Source: an uncultured Eubacteriales bacterium
GTDB lineage: Bacteria > Bacillota > Clostridia > Christensenellales > Aristaeellaceae
Length of the DNA stretch: 23,106 nucleotides
Assembly (NCBI GenBank): GCA_900553295.1
Contig: USCR01000022.1
Span: forward strand, 1 to 23,106
Reading direction: 5' to 3'
Part shown: one piece after another, positions 7,168 through 16,100 of the stretch
Position numbering within the stretch: the stretch's first letter is position 1
How the letters are laid out: every line of letters starts with the position of its first letter
Position numbers and translations under genes: made by a program
Notes under the pieces: model-generated
The model's database searches: none
What the model saw: the letters and a program-made list of their open reading frames with translations, nothing else
Told to the model about the DNA's origin: nothing

Positions 7168-7899
7168 TCAATAGCCGCCTTCCATCTCCTTGAGCGTATC
7201 CACTTCCTGAAGGGTTCCCTCCGCGTAGCGCTTCTCCGCCTCCGCCATGATGGCCGCTGTCGCGCTGACCCCGCAACGCGTGGCGCCCACCGCCCGGGCG
7301 GAAAGCACCGTATCCAGATCCCGAATTCCGCCGGAACCCTTGACCTGCACGCGCTCGGACACGCTGCGGCGCATCAGTTGCAGATCCTGGATGGTGCATC
7401 CCTTGGTGCCATAGCCGGTGCTGGTCTTGACAAAGTCGGCGCCGGCCTCCTCGCTGAGGTGACAGGCGGTCACCTTCTGTGCATCGGTGAGATAGCAGGT
7501 TTCCAGGATCACCTTCACCAGGGCTCCCGCTTCATGGGCCACTTGAACAATCTGGCGGATCTCATCCCGTACATAGTCCTCGTCTCCGCCCAGGAGCTTG
7601 CCGATGTTGATGACCATGTCCAGTTCCGTGCAGCCATCCGCCAGGGCCTGCTTTGCTTCCGCAACCTTGATGGCCGTGCGGTGCGTGCCGTGGGGGAAGC
7701 CAATCACCGTGCACACCTTCACATCGCTGCCCCGCAGCAGGGAGGCTACCAGCGGCATATCGCAGGGCCGGGCGCAGACGCTGGCCGTATCATAGCGCAG
7801 GGCCAACTCGCAGCCCTTGCGGATATCCTCGTCGGTCAGGAAAGGCTGAAGGGTGCTGTGATCCAGCATTTTGGCAATGTCATGGGGTGTAAGCCGCAT
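7168..7899 (-). CDS. deoC: Deoxyribose-phosphate aldolase
   Basis: A 243-residue cytoplasmic class I aldolase that splits 2-deoxy-D-ribose 5-phosphate into glyceraldehyde 3-phosphate and acetaldehyde in deoxynucleoside catabolism. The length is typical. The TIM barrel carries the expected residues: Asp94 in ELDMVINIG, the Schiff-base Lys158 in FVKTSTG, and the second active-site Lys187 in VKGSGGIR. The phosphate-binding glycine-rich turns (TGYG, GSGGIR) are intact. The ATG at 7899 has AGGAGG eight bases upstream. It lies 86 bases downstream of the helicase gene on the same strand and may be read from that transcript. No other nucleoside-catabolism genes (deoA, deoB, deoD) are adjacent, so the usual deo operon is absent here. 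Confidence 0.96.
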   Translation of the reverse strand: MRLTPHDIAKMLDHSTLQPFLTDEDIRKGCELALRYDTASVCARPCDMPLVASLLRGSDVKVCTVIGFPHGTHRTAIKVAEAKQALADGCTELDMVINIGKLLGGDEDYVRDEIRQIVQVAHEAGALVKVILETCYLTDAQKVTACHLSEEAGADFVKTSTGYGTKGCTIQDLQLMRRSVSERVQVKGSGGIRDLDTVLSARAVGATRCGVSATAAIMAEAEKRYAEGTLQEVDTLKEMEGGY

Positions 7900-7985
7900 C
7901 GCAAAAACCTCCTAGATCGAATTCCTCTATTTTTTCACGAAAATGCCCAATAAAGTATCATTCGCGGCCCCGGTAAGAAAAGCCT

Positions 7986-10310
7986 TCACGGCGCGGGAAT
8001 TTTTTCACGCCAGAAAGCCTTAAGCAGCGTTTGGGGATTTCCCCGGCGCAGCGTCCAGTGCTCCGGGCACAGCTGCCGGTATTCCCGCTGCAAATAACGG
8101 TCGTCCATCAGCAACGCCACGCCCCGGTCTGTTTCCGTGCGAATCACACGTCCCACCGCCTGGGCCACCTTTTGCATGCCGGGAATCCGGTAGGCATAAG
8201 CAAAGCCCTGGCCCAGCTTTTCCTGGTAGTACGCCCGGAGAGTTTCCTGGAACAGGTTCACCTGGGGCAGGCCCACGCCCACCACCATCACTCCATCCAG
8301 GGCCGTGCCCGGTAAATCAATGCCCTCGGCAAAGATGCCCCCCAGCACGCACAGGGAGAGCACCGGTTCCCTCCCGCGCAGGTAAGGCGCCAGGAAGGCA
8401 TCCCGCTCCGCCTGCCCCATGGCGGAGGTTTGACACTGCCGTGGGAGATCCTCCAGCAAGGCGTCCACCTGCCGCAGATAGGCAAAGCTGGGAAAGTACA
8501 CCATATATTTCCCCGGATGGCTTTCCACCAGCTGCCGGATACGGGTTGCGATCAGTTCCGCGGTATCCGCCCGGTGCGCATAGCGGGTATTGATGCTCTC
8601 CTGCACCACCAGCAGGTTTTCCCTGGGAAAAGGGGACGGCATGGCAAAGCATGCATCCTCCTCTCCGCCTCCCAGCAGACACTTCATGTCCTGGAGGGGC
8701 GAAAAGGTAGCGGAAAAGTAGACCACCCCATGGAGGTGGCCCGTAACCTCCTCCAAATGCGCCGCCACGTCCAGGGCCAGCACCGTCAAGCGTACATCCC
8801 GCCTGCCCTGCACCAGGTAAGCGTAACCCGGCTGATCCCGCCGCATGACCCGCACAAACCCCAGCACGTCCCGGAAAATGTCCCCCATACCCTGGGCGCT
8901 GTCCCCCCAGGCAAGGCCTTCCATGGACGCACCCTGTAACGCATCCAGGGCATCCTCCGCGGCGGCGGCCAGCTTCTGAGGCAGAGCCTCCAGCCGCGCC
9001 TCCGTCCCCGGAGGCTCGGGCGCAACCTCGTTCAGCCGCCTGAGCAGCTCGGTGAGCGCCTTGTACAGGGGATGCCGGCGTCCCGCCGCCTTTCCAATTC
9101 CCTGGCGCAAGCGGCGCAGCGCAGCGCCGTCCAGCCTGCCGGAAAGCATCTCCCGGGCACGCCCCAGCAGGTTATGCGCCTCATCCACCAGCAGGGTCAC
9201 GTCGCCCCGGCGGTCAAAAATGCGCTGAATGTGCACCGCCGGATCAAAGGCATAGTTATAGTCGCAGATCACCACATCCGCCAGCTCCGCCAGAGACAAG
9301 GAAAACTCAAAGGGGCACAGCAGGTGCTTGTCCGCCATGGCCCGCACGGCATCCCCGGTCCAGTCCTGCGAATGCAGCATTTCCAGCAGCGCCTCCTGGT
9401 CACGGAGGTAATGCCCCCGGGCCCGTGGGCACCAGTCGGGATGGCAAACTGTAGGGTGCGGGCATTGCCGCTCCTTCGCGTTCAGGGTAAGCACCCACAG
9501 GTTCATGCCCTGGGCACGCATGCGTTCCACAGCCTCCAGGGCGCCCTGGCGCTGGGTGGTGCGGGCCGTGAGGTAATAGACCTGCCCCGTCAACCCTTCC
9601 CCCAGGGCCTTTAGCGCCGGAAACAGCGCCGCGGTGGATTTGCCTGTACCGGTGGGCATGCTGGCAAACAGCCGCTTGTGCCTGCGTATGGCCGTATAGA
9701 CCTGTACCGCCATTTCCCGCTGTCCAGCCCGATAGGCAGCAAAGGGAAAGCGCAAGGATGCCAGGGAACCGTTGCGCGCCAAAACGTGCGTGCGGCGAAT
9801 CCGCTCCCGGGCCAGGTATGCTTCTGCCAGGGCATCAAAAAGCGCCTGGCACCGCTCAGCGGTCCAGATTTCCTCAAAGCACGCGCGTTCCTTTCCCCGG
9901 CGGTCCACATACACCACGCGGAGGCCCACCCACGGCCGGGTTTCCTCCTTGCATACCATGGCGCCATAGCATGCGCATTGTGCCCAGTGGGCCGTGGCAG
10001 GTTCCGCGGGCGGCTCCCTGCCCTGCCATAATTTGATTTCCTCCACGCAGGGCGGGTCTTCCCGCCAGGCGTCCATACGGCCACCCACCACCAGCCGCCA
10101 GGGCTCCGGGTCCTGCACCGGGATCTCGATAAACACCGGTTTTTCCGCTGTCCAGGTATCCCCCAGCAGGCGTTGGCGCGCCTTGTGCCCCAGCATGCCT
10201 TCCTGCATGTCCCGCAGTCCGCCTCCGGGGCGGATATCCTCCCCATGGTGGGTGAATTCCACCAGCTCCCGGACGGAGATTCTGCATTCTTCCACGGCTT
10301 CCTCCACCAT
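7986..10310 (-). CDS. PD-(D/E)XK nuclease fused to an XPD/DinG-family iron-sulfur helicase
   Basis: A 774-residue DNA-processing enzyme. Residues 10-165 form a RecB/Cas4-like nuclease: GRMD (Asp80), EIK (Glu91, Lys93) and QCACY (QxxxY motif, Gln111-Tyr115). From about 185 it is an SF2 DEAD_2 helicase: Walker A MPTGTGKST (Lys224), four cysteines spaced for the XPD-type 4Fe-4S cluster (Cys283, 289, 294, 332), VVICDYNYAFDP, the DEAH box (376-379), FSATFSPL near 532, and motif VI QAVGRVIR (717-724). All catalytic signatures look intact. The annotated ATG at 10310 has a G-rich stretch very close to it; a GTG at 10295, behind GGAGGAA, is a credible alternative start. It follows the DUF4364 gene by 14 bases and is surely in its operon. 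A role in repair or in processing branched or R-loop DNA is inferred from the families. Confidence 0.9.
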   Translation of the reverse strand: MVEEAVEECRISVRELVEFTHHGEDIRPGGGLRDMQEGMLGHKARQRLLGDTWTAEKPVFIEIPVQDPEPWRLVVGGRMDAWREDPPCVEEIKLWQGREPPAEPATAHWAQCACYGAMVCKEETRPWVGLRVVYVDRRGKERACFEEIWTAERCQALFDALAEAYLARERIRRTHVLARNGSLASLRFPFAAYRAGQREMAVQVYTAIRRHKRLFASMPTGTGKSTAALFPALKALGEGLTGQVYYLTARTTQRQGALEAVERMRAQGMNLWVLTLNAKERQCPHPTVCHPDWCPRARGHYLRDQEALLEMLHSQDWTGDAVRAMADKHLLCPFEFSLSLAELADVVICDYNYAFDPAVHIQRIFDRRGDVTLLVDEAHNLLGRAREMLSGRLDGAALRRLRQGIGKAAGRRHPLYKALTELLRRLNEVAPEPPGTEARLEALPQKLAAAAEDALDALQGASMEGLAWGDSAQGMGDIFRDVLGFVRVMRRDQPGYAYLVQGRRDVRLTVLALDVAAHLEEVTGHLHGVVYFSATFSPLQDMKCLLGGGEEDACFAMPSPFPRENLLVVQESINTRYAHRADTAELIATRIRQLVESHPGKYMVYFPSFAYLRQVDALLEDLPRQCQTSAMGQAERDAFLAPYLRGREPVLSLCVLGGIFAEGIDLPGTALDGVMVVGVGLPQVNLFQETLRAYYQEKLGQGFAYAYRIPGMQKVAQAVGRVIRTETDRGVALLMDDRYLQREYRQLCPEHWTLRRGNPQTLLKAFWREKIPAP

Positions 10311-10324
10311 CTTCCCCCGGGAGA

Positions 10325-11071
10325 TCAGGTTCCCTCCAACGCCCGGAGGATCTCTGCTGACAGCGTCACCCGCTTTTCCGGCCAGCGAGCCCCATAGTGC
10401 CGTGCCAGGGCCTCCGTGGGCAAGGAGAGCATCAGGTTCAGGGTAGGCTCGGCCAGATTGTCCGTGAGGGAAAGCATCCAGTCCTTCTCACCGATTTGCT
10501 GCAGCAGCGCTGTTGCGGGCAACGGGGGCATGGGCCCGTTTTCCGTATACCCTTCGCTGAGGGCCCGGGTCACGGTGGTATAGACCGCCTGCGCCGCGCC
10601 TTGCCAGCGTTTGCGCAGTTCCCCTTCGGTCACATGCCGCTCCACCGTCAGGGACAGATCCAGCAATGCGCTGTCCCCCTCCAGCATACGCAGGCGCAGG
10701 CATTGCCGTCCTCCTTTCATGGGAATGGCGTCCGCCTGGTTCTGCTGTTCCGCCCGGAACTGTGCTTTCCAGCGCGCAGCGCCTGCCTCCAGGGCCTGGC
10801 GTCTGCTGGCGGGAATATGGCTGTCAAAGCTGTCCAGGGTATAGCGTCCCTGTTCCGTCAGCTCGTAGAGGCTGCCCAGAGCATGGTGGCACACCCGCAC
10901 TTGCCCCATTTCTTCCAGCTCGCACAGGTTCAGCTGCAGGACAAAGTAGTTCATCACATCCTCCTCCACCATAAAGCGCAGGAGTTGCAACTGCGTCACG
11001 CCCCCCAGGCAGCGAAGCGCCAGCAGAATCAGCAGCTTCTGCTCGCTTTCGGGAACGTTTTTTCGTGTCAT
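10325..11071 (-). CDS. DUF4364 family protein
   Basis: A 248-residue cytoplasmic protein matching the DUF4364 pattern found in Clostridia. The N-terminal 90 residues look like a winged-helix fold (KLLILLALRCLGGVTQLQLLRF, then MNYFVLQLNLCELEEMGQV, then LYELTEQGRYTL). The rest is an alpha/beta domain of unknown role ending near AEILRALEGT. The start at 11071 is preferred over an upstream ATG at 11104 because AAAGGAGG lies ten bases before it, and because the upstream ATG falls next to a hairpin that probably terminates the preceding gene. It is 14 bases upstream of the nuclease-helicase gene on the same strand. A regulatory or DNA-binding role is a guess from the winged-helix-like N-terminus. 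Confidence 0.82.
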   Translation of the reverse strand: MTRKNVPESEQKLLILLALRCLGGVTQLQLLRFMVEEDVMNYFVLQLNLCELEEMGQVRVCHHALGSLYELTEQGRYTLDSFDSHIPASRRQALEAGAARWKAQFRAEQQNQADAIPMKGGRQCLRLRMLEGDSALLDLSLTVERHVTEGELRKRWQGAAQAVYTTVTRALSEGYTENGPMPPLPATALLQQIGEKDWMLSLTDNLAEPTLNLMLSLPTEALARHYGARWPEKRVTLSAEILRALEGT

Positions 11072-11104
11072 GCTCTGTTTTCCTCCTTTCCACAGGTTCA
11101 GCAA

Positions 11105-11134
11105 AGCCCCTCAAACATTGCTGTCTGAGGGGCT
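11105..11134 (-). terminator. Hairpin between the HPr-like gene and the DUF4364 gene
   Basis: The minus strand reads AAGCCCCTCA - loop - TGAGGGGCTT, followed by TGCTG. The stem is strong but the T-run is poor. It lies about 90 bases after the HPr-like stop; a second stem (GGGC-ATGCCGG / CCGGCAT-A-GCCC, 11152-11192) precedes it. Together they may end or attenuate the HPr-like transcript. Confidence 0.5.
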
Positions 11135-11222
11135 TACTACCCAATTGCACAGGGCATGCCGGCAAGTAAAAGCAACCACACCGGCATAGCCCCAGCCGCA
11201 CACTCGGGTTATGTCGAATTCC

Positions 11223-11450
11223 TTAGGCCATGAAGGGCTTGATGTCGTTCATCAGGTCTTCGCAGTCATCGGAGTACACTTCCAAAGTGATCGGCTTGCT
11301 CAGGTCCAGGCTGAAGATACCCAGAATGGACTTCGCGTCCACCACGTGACGGCCGGCACGCAGGTCCATATCGTAAGGATAACGGTTGACCATGTTTACA
11401 AAGGTCTTGACATTCTCAGCCAGACTCAGCTTGATGTTGATGGATTTCAT
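11223..11450 (-). CDS. HPr-like small protein lacking the phosphorylatable histidine
   Basis: A 75-residue protein with the length and pattern of the PTS phosphocarrier HPr: a beta-rich start (MKSINIKLSL), a helix (NVKTFVNMVNRYPYDMDL), and the region AKSILGIFSLDLSKP, which matches the HPr regulatory-serine segment (KSIMGVMSL). Ser41 corresponds to Ser46 of HPr. The active-site GIHARPA segment is replaced by SLAENVKTF, so no His15 equivalent exists and phosphotransfer is impossible. The GAAGGGGGTG ribosome binding site and a near-consensus promoter (11487-11515) support expression. Such HPr-like proteins occur in Clostridia without known function; a CcpA-type regulatory role through the serine is conceivable but not shown. 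No other PTS genes are in the window. Confidence 0.85.
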   Translation of the reverse strand: MKSINIKLSLAENVKTFVNMVNRYPYDMDLRAGRHVVDAKSILGIFSLDLSKPITLEVYSDDCEDLMNDIKPFMA

Positions 11451-11486
11451 GCTTCAAAAGCACCCCCTTCTATTTGGTACGAAACC

Positions 11487-11515
11487 AGTATACGCTACTC
11501 CGCTGGAAAAATCAA
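11487..11515 (-). promoter_or_regulatory. Sigma-A promoter of the HPr-like gene
   Basis: The minus strand shows TTGATT (revcomp 11510-11515), a 17-base spacer and TATACT (revcomp 11487-11492). Transcription would start about 30 bases before the ATG at 11450. This marks the HPr-like gene as independent of the upstream sugar locus. Confidence 0.75.
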
Positions 11516-11570
11516 GGGAAATCCCGTGAAGATCCCAAAAAACTTTCTGTAAATAATGCTTTTCCCCATC

Positions 11571-11625
11571 AAAAATGCCAAAAGGCAAGATTTCTTTCAA
11601 CTTGCTAAAAAGGCGGGAAAGCCTT
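11571..11625 (-). terminator. Tandem small terminators at the end of the sugar locus
   Basis: Two compact hairpins follow the last hydrolase gene on the minus strand. The first is AAGGC-TTTCCC-GCCTT with T-run TTT (plus 11607-11625). The second is TGCC-TTTT-GGCA followed by TTTTT (plus 11571-11587). Both are short, but together they plausibly end the long operon before the HPr-like promoter. Confidence 0.55.
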
Positions 11626-11692
11626 ATGCTGCGCGCGATTCACCACCTGTATCGCAATGAACCGCTTTCCAAACGCAACACACGCAACTTTA

Positions 11693-13495
11693 TCATATTG
11701 TGTCCTGGCTATTTTTCATCCGCCAGCATATGCCGCGCACACGCACAGCGGTTTCTTCCATGGGTTCTTCACATCCTGCAAGGACCTGTTCTTTCCGTCC
11801 ATACTTTCCCACAGATTCCAGCGTGCTCATGGCTGGCATACGTTCTTTGGTGGTCAAACGGAAGCGGTGCAGCGCATCCACGGCAGCACTGAAGCCAAAG
11901 CTTTTTTCCCGCCCATTCAGGCTCACTGTATAACGCCGAGCGTCACAATCAAAGGATATCCGTACCATTAGGTGTTGCCCCAGGGCATAGTCCATCCAAG
12001 GATCGGTCCGTCCGTCTCCGCGCATCCACAGCTTGCTATCGGCACGGAAGACCAGTCGAATAGGTGTACGCCCCTGCTCGTTCTGTATTTCCAGCATAAT
12101 GCCCCCGGCCACATGCTCTACCATCAGCTCCAGGCACAGTTCCCCTTGGCGCGCTGCCGCGAAGTTTGCCTCCACCGCAGCCAGATCATAGGGGTCGCGG
12201 TCCCGCAGGACCAGCTCACCCGCCTCTGCCGTCACCGGGCACCACACGGGGGCATAAACGCTCAGCTCCCGGGGAATGCCTGCCGTAAAGCGCATGTCGC
12301 ATGCCGCACTTCCGGTGGATGCAATGGGTACGGGAATATGGCTGATCCAAATGTCTTCCTTGTTATTGCTATACGCCAGCCACACGTCACCATCGGGGCT
12401 TTGGGGATTGCATTCGGCAATGCCACGCATATACTGTGGACCCAGGTTTTTGTCCAAGCCTCCATATCGCTGGGGGGACATCTCTCCGGTAATGGCAGCC
12501 ATGCCTCCAAAGTGGTATCCGTCCTCCCCCGTAACCGCCGCAATTGGCCACCGGTGCTGACCATCCGTTGTGGGGTTATACATCAGGACATAGCGACCAT
12601 CGGATGTGCGCTGCCCCCATACCTTTCCGGTGGCAGTACATATATCCTTTTGCCGTGCTGGTTCCGTCCAGCTTTTCCCACCATCATGTGAAAAGGAAAC
12701 CAGTCCTTTTTTGTACATGCCGATCATTTCTTCCGGCCCCACGGTGTAAAAAGACAGTGCCTCCGCGCCCGGCGTAGGAAAGAGATGACGGTCAAAACGC
12801 TGCTCCTCATACATTTGCCGGAGTACCGCGCCATTCTCCATAAGCTCATCACATGCATCAATGAGCAATGGGTCCCCGCTCTTCTGGTAAGGTGCAAATA
12901 CCGGCGTGTTGGCCTCCGTATACCCCGCAGCTTCGTTATACATCAGAAACCATGTGCCTTCCGCCAGGGTTCCATCCTCACGGACGCGGCGCACCGCTCG
13001 TCCAACGCCCCAACCATCGCAGGGTGCGCTAACGTGCCGGTCATGCACAATGCCGTAGAATGAGAGAACCAGCAGTGCACCATTTGAGCCATGAAAGAAG
13101 CCCATACGCTGGTGCGGAACAGTCAGTGCCGTATCTTCCAACAATGCACTTCGCGGCCCTCTGTACGGTGCCGTGGGTACCCGCACCGTGGGAAAAGCCA
13201 CCACAGGTTTGCTCCAGTGCACGCCATCGGTACTGGAGGTCAATAGCGTATGTCCAGGTACCTCATGTTCGCTAACGGGGTTGGACAGATATTCCAGAAA
13301 AAAGCGTCCATATGCCCAGGCCAGCATTGCCGCGTGATTGTATGTCCAGCCCGTTCCTTCCGCCCACTCCGGGTGAGCACGATTCGCACGCAGCACCTGA
13401 TAGCTTTTCACCCCGGTCACGTGGGGCAGCGCCCCATCCTGAAAGCGATTATCCGCACAGCACGGATTGTCCACGCGTATCAGATCATCCCGCAT
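11693..13495 (-). CDS. Sialidase-fold (BNR/Asp-box) glycoside hydrolase with C-terminal beta-sandwich
   Basis: A 600-residue protein without signal peptide, so likely cytoplasmic. The first ~390 residues show a sialidase-type beta-propeller: Asp-box-like SSTDGVHW (87-94) and a canonical SHDGGKSW (269-276), plus blade strands such as RYVLMYNP and DVWLAYSNN. Residues about 430-555 look like a concanavalin/LamG-type beta-sandwich (ELCLELMVEHVAGGIMLEI, RYTVSLNGRE). Superfamily members hydrolyse terminal sialic acid or other acidic sugars; which one here is unknown, and the catalytic Arg triad cannot be assigned confidently. The ATG overlaps the end of the upstream GH106-like gene by 11 bases (ATGCGGGATGA), so translation is probably coupled. 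It is the last gene of the operon. Confidence 0.72.
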   Translation of the reverse strand: MRDDLIRVDNPCCADNRFQDGALPHVTGVKSYQVLRANRAHPEWAEGTGWTYNHAAMLAWAYGRFFLEYLSNPVSEHEVPGHTLLTSSTDGVHWSKPVVAFPTVRVPTAPYRGPRSALLEDTALTVPHQRMGFFHGSNGALLVLSFYGIVHDRHVSAPCDGWGVGRAVRRVREDGTLAEGTWFLMYNEAAGYTEANTPVFAPYQKSGDPLLIDACDELMENGAVLRQMYEEQRFDRHLFPTPGAEALSFYTVGPEEMIGMYKKGLVSFSHDGGKSWTEPARQKDICTATGKVWGQRTSDGRYVLMYNPTTDGQHRWPIAAVTGEDGYHFGGMAAITGEMSPQRYGGLDKNLGPQYMRGIAECNPQSPDGDVWLAYSNNKEDIWISHIPVPIASTGSAACDMRFTAGIPRELSVYAPVWCPVTAEAGELVLRDRDPYDLAAVEANFAAARQGELCLELMVEHVAGGIMLEIQNEQGRTPIRLVFRADSKLWMRGDGRTDPWMDYALGQHLMVRISFDCDARRYTVSLNGREKSFGFSAAVDALHRFRLTTKERMPAMSTLESVGKYGRKEQVLAGCEEPMEETAVRVRGICWRMKNSQDTI

Positions 13496-16004
13496 CGTTC
13501 TGCTCTTCCTTTTCTTGTTTTTTGCCCAGAAAAATCACAGACCCCTGCATGCCCACAGGCTGAATATAGTTAAAGAATGACAGTGGATCCCGATGACGGA
13601 AAAACAGTGGCAACGTAAACTCCACCGTCAGCGTATGCGTGCCGGGCCGGGCCTCCCCCACCGCGAACCGATACGGCGGTGCAAAAGCAGTGCCCAATTC
13701 CTGACCGTCCAGAAACACGCGTACTGCGCCATAGGCCTCCAATTCCAGCATGCTGCACCCTGACGGAAGCACGATTTCTGCCTGGCAGCTGGCAACCCCA
13801 GCATATCGTGGGAACAAATCCGTCAGCCTGACCGGTGCATACCGGAGCACAGGGCTCGGAGCATTTCCCCCCTGACGCACCTGCCATGCAGGGGACGTCT
13901 GGCTTAACCGTTCATCAGGCGCCAGGGCACACGGTTCCGGCCACCCTTGCCGCCATTCTCCCACCAATACCAGTTGTCCTGGCTGAAGGCTCACCTGCCA
14001 CTCCTTCTCTCCTGGCAAGGAATAGCAGCGCTTCTCCAGGGGATCATATGCAACCGCTTCCCGCCATAGGGGACCGCAGAAACGGAATTTCGTTGCCTGA
14101 CGGTCATCCTCATTGAACAGTACCAGGATCATTCGGCCCGACTTTTCATAGGGCGTGCAATGCACCAAGGCGTTTTCCTCACACGGTTGCACGGGCAATG
14201 TGCATATTCTACGCACATAATCCGCCACTTGCGTAAGCGGCACACATTCACACCCCCGAATCAAGGGGGAAATATCAGCATCGCCATCGCTGCATCCCTG
14301 GGGCCATGCCTCCACAAACACGATCCGGCAACCAGCCTTGCGCAGCATTTCCACTCGCTCAAAAAGCTTGCGTGGCCACAAGCGCCCTTTGGGAATGAAA
14401 AGAACCTTGTAACGACCTGGGCGCAAATCATCCACCGGCACAATCTCACAAAAGATTTGGCGTTGGTTTAGCACTTTCACCACGGCTTGCGCCTGCATGG
14501 TTTCCTTACCGCAGGCCCACTCGGCCTCCGCATGATACAATACGCCCACCTGGCAGGGAATCACACCCCCGTCCAGTTCTTCGGCGCAGCGCCCCATGCC
14601 GCGTAACAACTGGCCAATGAAAGGTTCCAAAGGATTAAACGCTCCAAAATGCGGGGGTGAATCCGGGTCTGGGCAGGGTTGCAGTGAAAAAGCATGGGGA
14701 GTAAAATAATTGATCCCCCTGGATAGCAGCAGATTGGCCAGGTAACGCATTTCTGCCATATCTTCCTGCCATCCGTAAGCACCGAAAATCTCGCAGAGCG
14801 CCCGCCCCTGTTTCTTCGGGTCCAGCTGAGCACAGGAGACCGTCATTTGCGGAAGCATATAGCGGAAAAAGTCATCTGACGCTTCAAAATCCTGGGATTT
14901 CCACGCGTGGGTTGTATCCCGGAATTCCGGCTTTAGCTCATGCAGCACATAGTCCATGCCCGCCATATCCTGCCCGCTCATCGCCCGGAAAAAATGGCCC
15001 GCTCCTTGACCAAGGCGGCTGTGCGCACCATTCTGTTCTATTACGTGTCCTATATACTGCACGCCATGTGCCCGGCACCATTCTCCAATGGGCTGCGAAT
15101 AGCACTCCGCGTACAGCCGGCTGACCGTATCCATCAGCGCATAGCGTATGCGGGGCGTGTCCGGGCCAATATCGTACCACAGCCCAGGCAGCAATCGACG
15201 GGCAGGCACGCCCAATTGCAATGAAAGCAGTTCCGGCATATCCAGCCTCCAGGGAATGGGCAGCTGTGGATATTCCCCTAGCACCGCCTTACATCCACGG
15301 CCAGCTCGCAGCGCAGGTTCGTCCGAGAAAAATCCCCGGAAGGTTTGGCCGAATTCAGCCCCCAGGTGATCGTAATGCGCCTGATAAACCGTTTGGATCA
15401 TCAGCTGTCCCCCTTGCGGCAACAGCGGATTCACAAAGGCTTGCGGTGGATTGCGCTCAGTTACGTAGCTGGCCGTGAGCACAAACACCCGCCATACACC
15501 CTCCGGTACATCCCAGTGCACCAGACCATCCTGCACGCATTCGGTTAAATCTATCAAGTCGGTTACAGCCCACCCACCCAAATCTACAAACTCTTCCCGC
15601 AGGTGGCTCTCTGTGCGCCGGCCGGCCACTACGGCAACCAGCGTCTCCTTGCTTCCGTCCGGCTGCGCCAGCACATATCCGCCCGCTTTGGGCCCCACCA
15701 CATCCATGTGCCGTTCCGTCATCAGCATGCGTTGCCAAGGTGTGCCCCGAGCTGCCCCATTGGCAAAGCCGGAGGGAAAATGCGTATCATCCAGCAGATA
15801 GTAGGTTAGTCCGTGCTCCTTACATGCAGATGTCAAAACGTCTATATCGCGCCACCAGGTCACCCCTAAATAATCAGGATGGGTGCGAGACTCTGCGCAA
15901 AACGCCCCGCATCCTGCCTCAGCAATGGCTGCGACTCCCTGCCGGATGGCTTCCGCGCCTTCCCCGCGTAACCAAAGGAAGGGTAACAGATGTGCTTGGC
16001 GCAT
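13485..16004 (-). CDS. Large glycoside hydrolase, GH106-like (alpha-L-rhamnosidase-related) family
   Basis: An 839-residue protein without signal peptide. The N-terminal two thirds look like a TIM-barrel hydrolase: CGAFCAESRTHPDYLG (32-47), YYLLDDTHFPSGFANG (68-83), GFFSDEP with Glu229, GHVIEQNG with Glu323, and EIFGAYGW with Glu405 followed by YLANLLLSRGINYFTPHAFS. These carboxylates are the obvious catalytic candidates. About 480-620 is a Rossmann-like domain of the kind seen in GH42/GH106 enzymes. Residues 745-815 form a jelly-roll sugar-binding domain (LEAYGAVRVFLDGQELG, GTHTLTVEFTLPLFF). GH106 is my best match from memory, but subfamily and sugar are uncertain. The ATG at 16004 has AAAGGAG seven bases upstream. 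It lies just beyond the terminator at 16071-16100. Confidence 0.62.
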   Translation of the reverse strand: MRQAHLLPFLWLRGEGAEAIRQGVAAIAEAGCGAFCAESRTHPDYLGVTWWRDIDVLTSACKEHGLTYYLLDDTHFPSGFANGAARGTPWQRMLMTERHMDVVGPKAGGYVLAQPDGSKETLVAVVAGRRTESHLREEFVDLGGWAVTDLIDLTECVQDGLVHWDVPEGVWRVFVLTASYVTERNPPQAFVNPLLPQGGQLMIQTVYQAHYDHLGAEFGQTFRGFFSDEPALRAGRGCKAVLGEYPQLPIPWRLDMPELLSLQLGVPARRLLPGLWYDIGPDTPRIRYALMDTVSRLYAECYSQPIGEWCRAHGVQYIGHVIEQNGAHSRLGQGAGHFFRAMSGQDMAGMDYVLHELKPEFRDTTHAWKSQDFEASDDFFRYMLPQMTVSCAQLDPKKQGRALCEIFGAYGWQEDMAEMRYLANLLLSRGINYFTPHAFSLQPCPDPDSPPHFGAFNPLEPFIGQLLRGMGRCAEELDGGVIPCQVGVLYHAEAEWACGKETMQAQAVVKVLNQRQIFCEIVPVDDLRPGRYKVLFIPKGRLWPRKLFERVEMLRKAGCRIVFVEAWPQGCSDGDADISPLIRGCECVPLTQVADYVRRICTLPVQPCEENALVHCTPYEKSGRMILVLFNEDDRQATKFRFCGPLWREAVAYDPLEKRCYSLPGEKEWQVSLQPGQLVLVGEWRQGWPEPCALAPDERLSQTSPAWQVRQGGNAPSPVLRYAPVRLTDLFPRYAGVASCQAEIVLPSGCSMLELEAYGAVRVFLDGQELGTAFAPPYRFAVGEARPGTHTLTVEFTLPLFFRHRDPLSFFNYIQPVGMQGSVIFLGKKQEKEEQNDAG

Positions 16005-16070
16005 ACAGTTCTCCTTTCATTTTAGAAAAAACGTATCGTTTGTTATCGGGTTTCTCCGGCGTAACATGCA

Positions 16071-16100
16071 TAAAGGCCCGGCGGTCCATGCCGCCGGGCC
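16071..16100 (-). terminator. Strong hairpin between the solute-binding protein gene and the GH106-like gene
   Basis: The minus strand reads GGCCCGGCGG-CATGGA-CCGCCGGGCC followed by TTTATGC. The 10-base all-GC stem begins 10 bases after the solute-binding protein stop. No good promoter is seen between it and the next gene, so it probably acts as a partial terminator or a 3'-end stabiliser that raises binding-protein mRNA over hydrolase mRNA. Confidence 0.72.

Noticed and set aside
12709..12720. TTTGTACATGCC resembling half of the AraR box.
   Set aside because: It is inside the sialidase-fold coding region, is not palindromic and lies far from any promoter.
16019..16046. Possible promoter ATAACA-16-TAAAAT for the GH106-like gene.
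   Set aside because: The predicted start would fall within the ribosome binding site, leaving no leader. Only the palindrome AAACGTATCGTTT there is kept as an observation.
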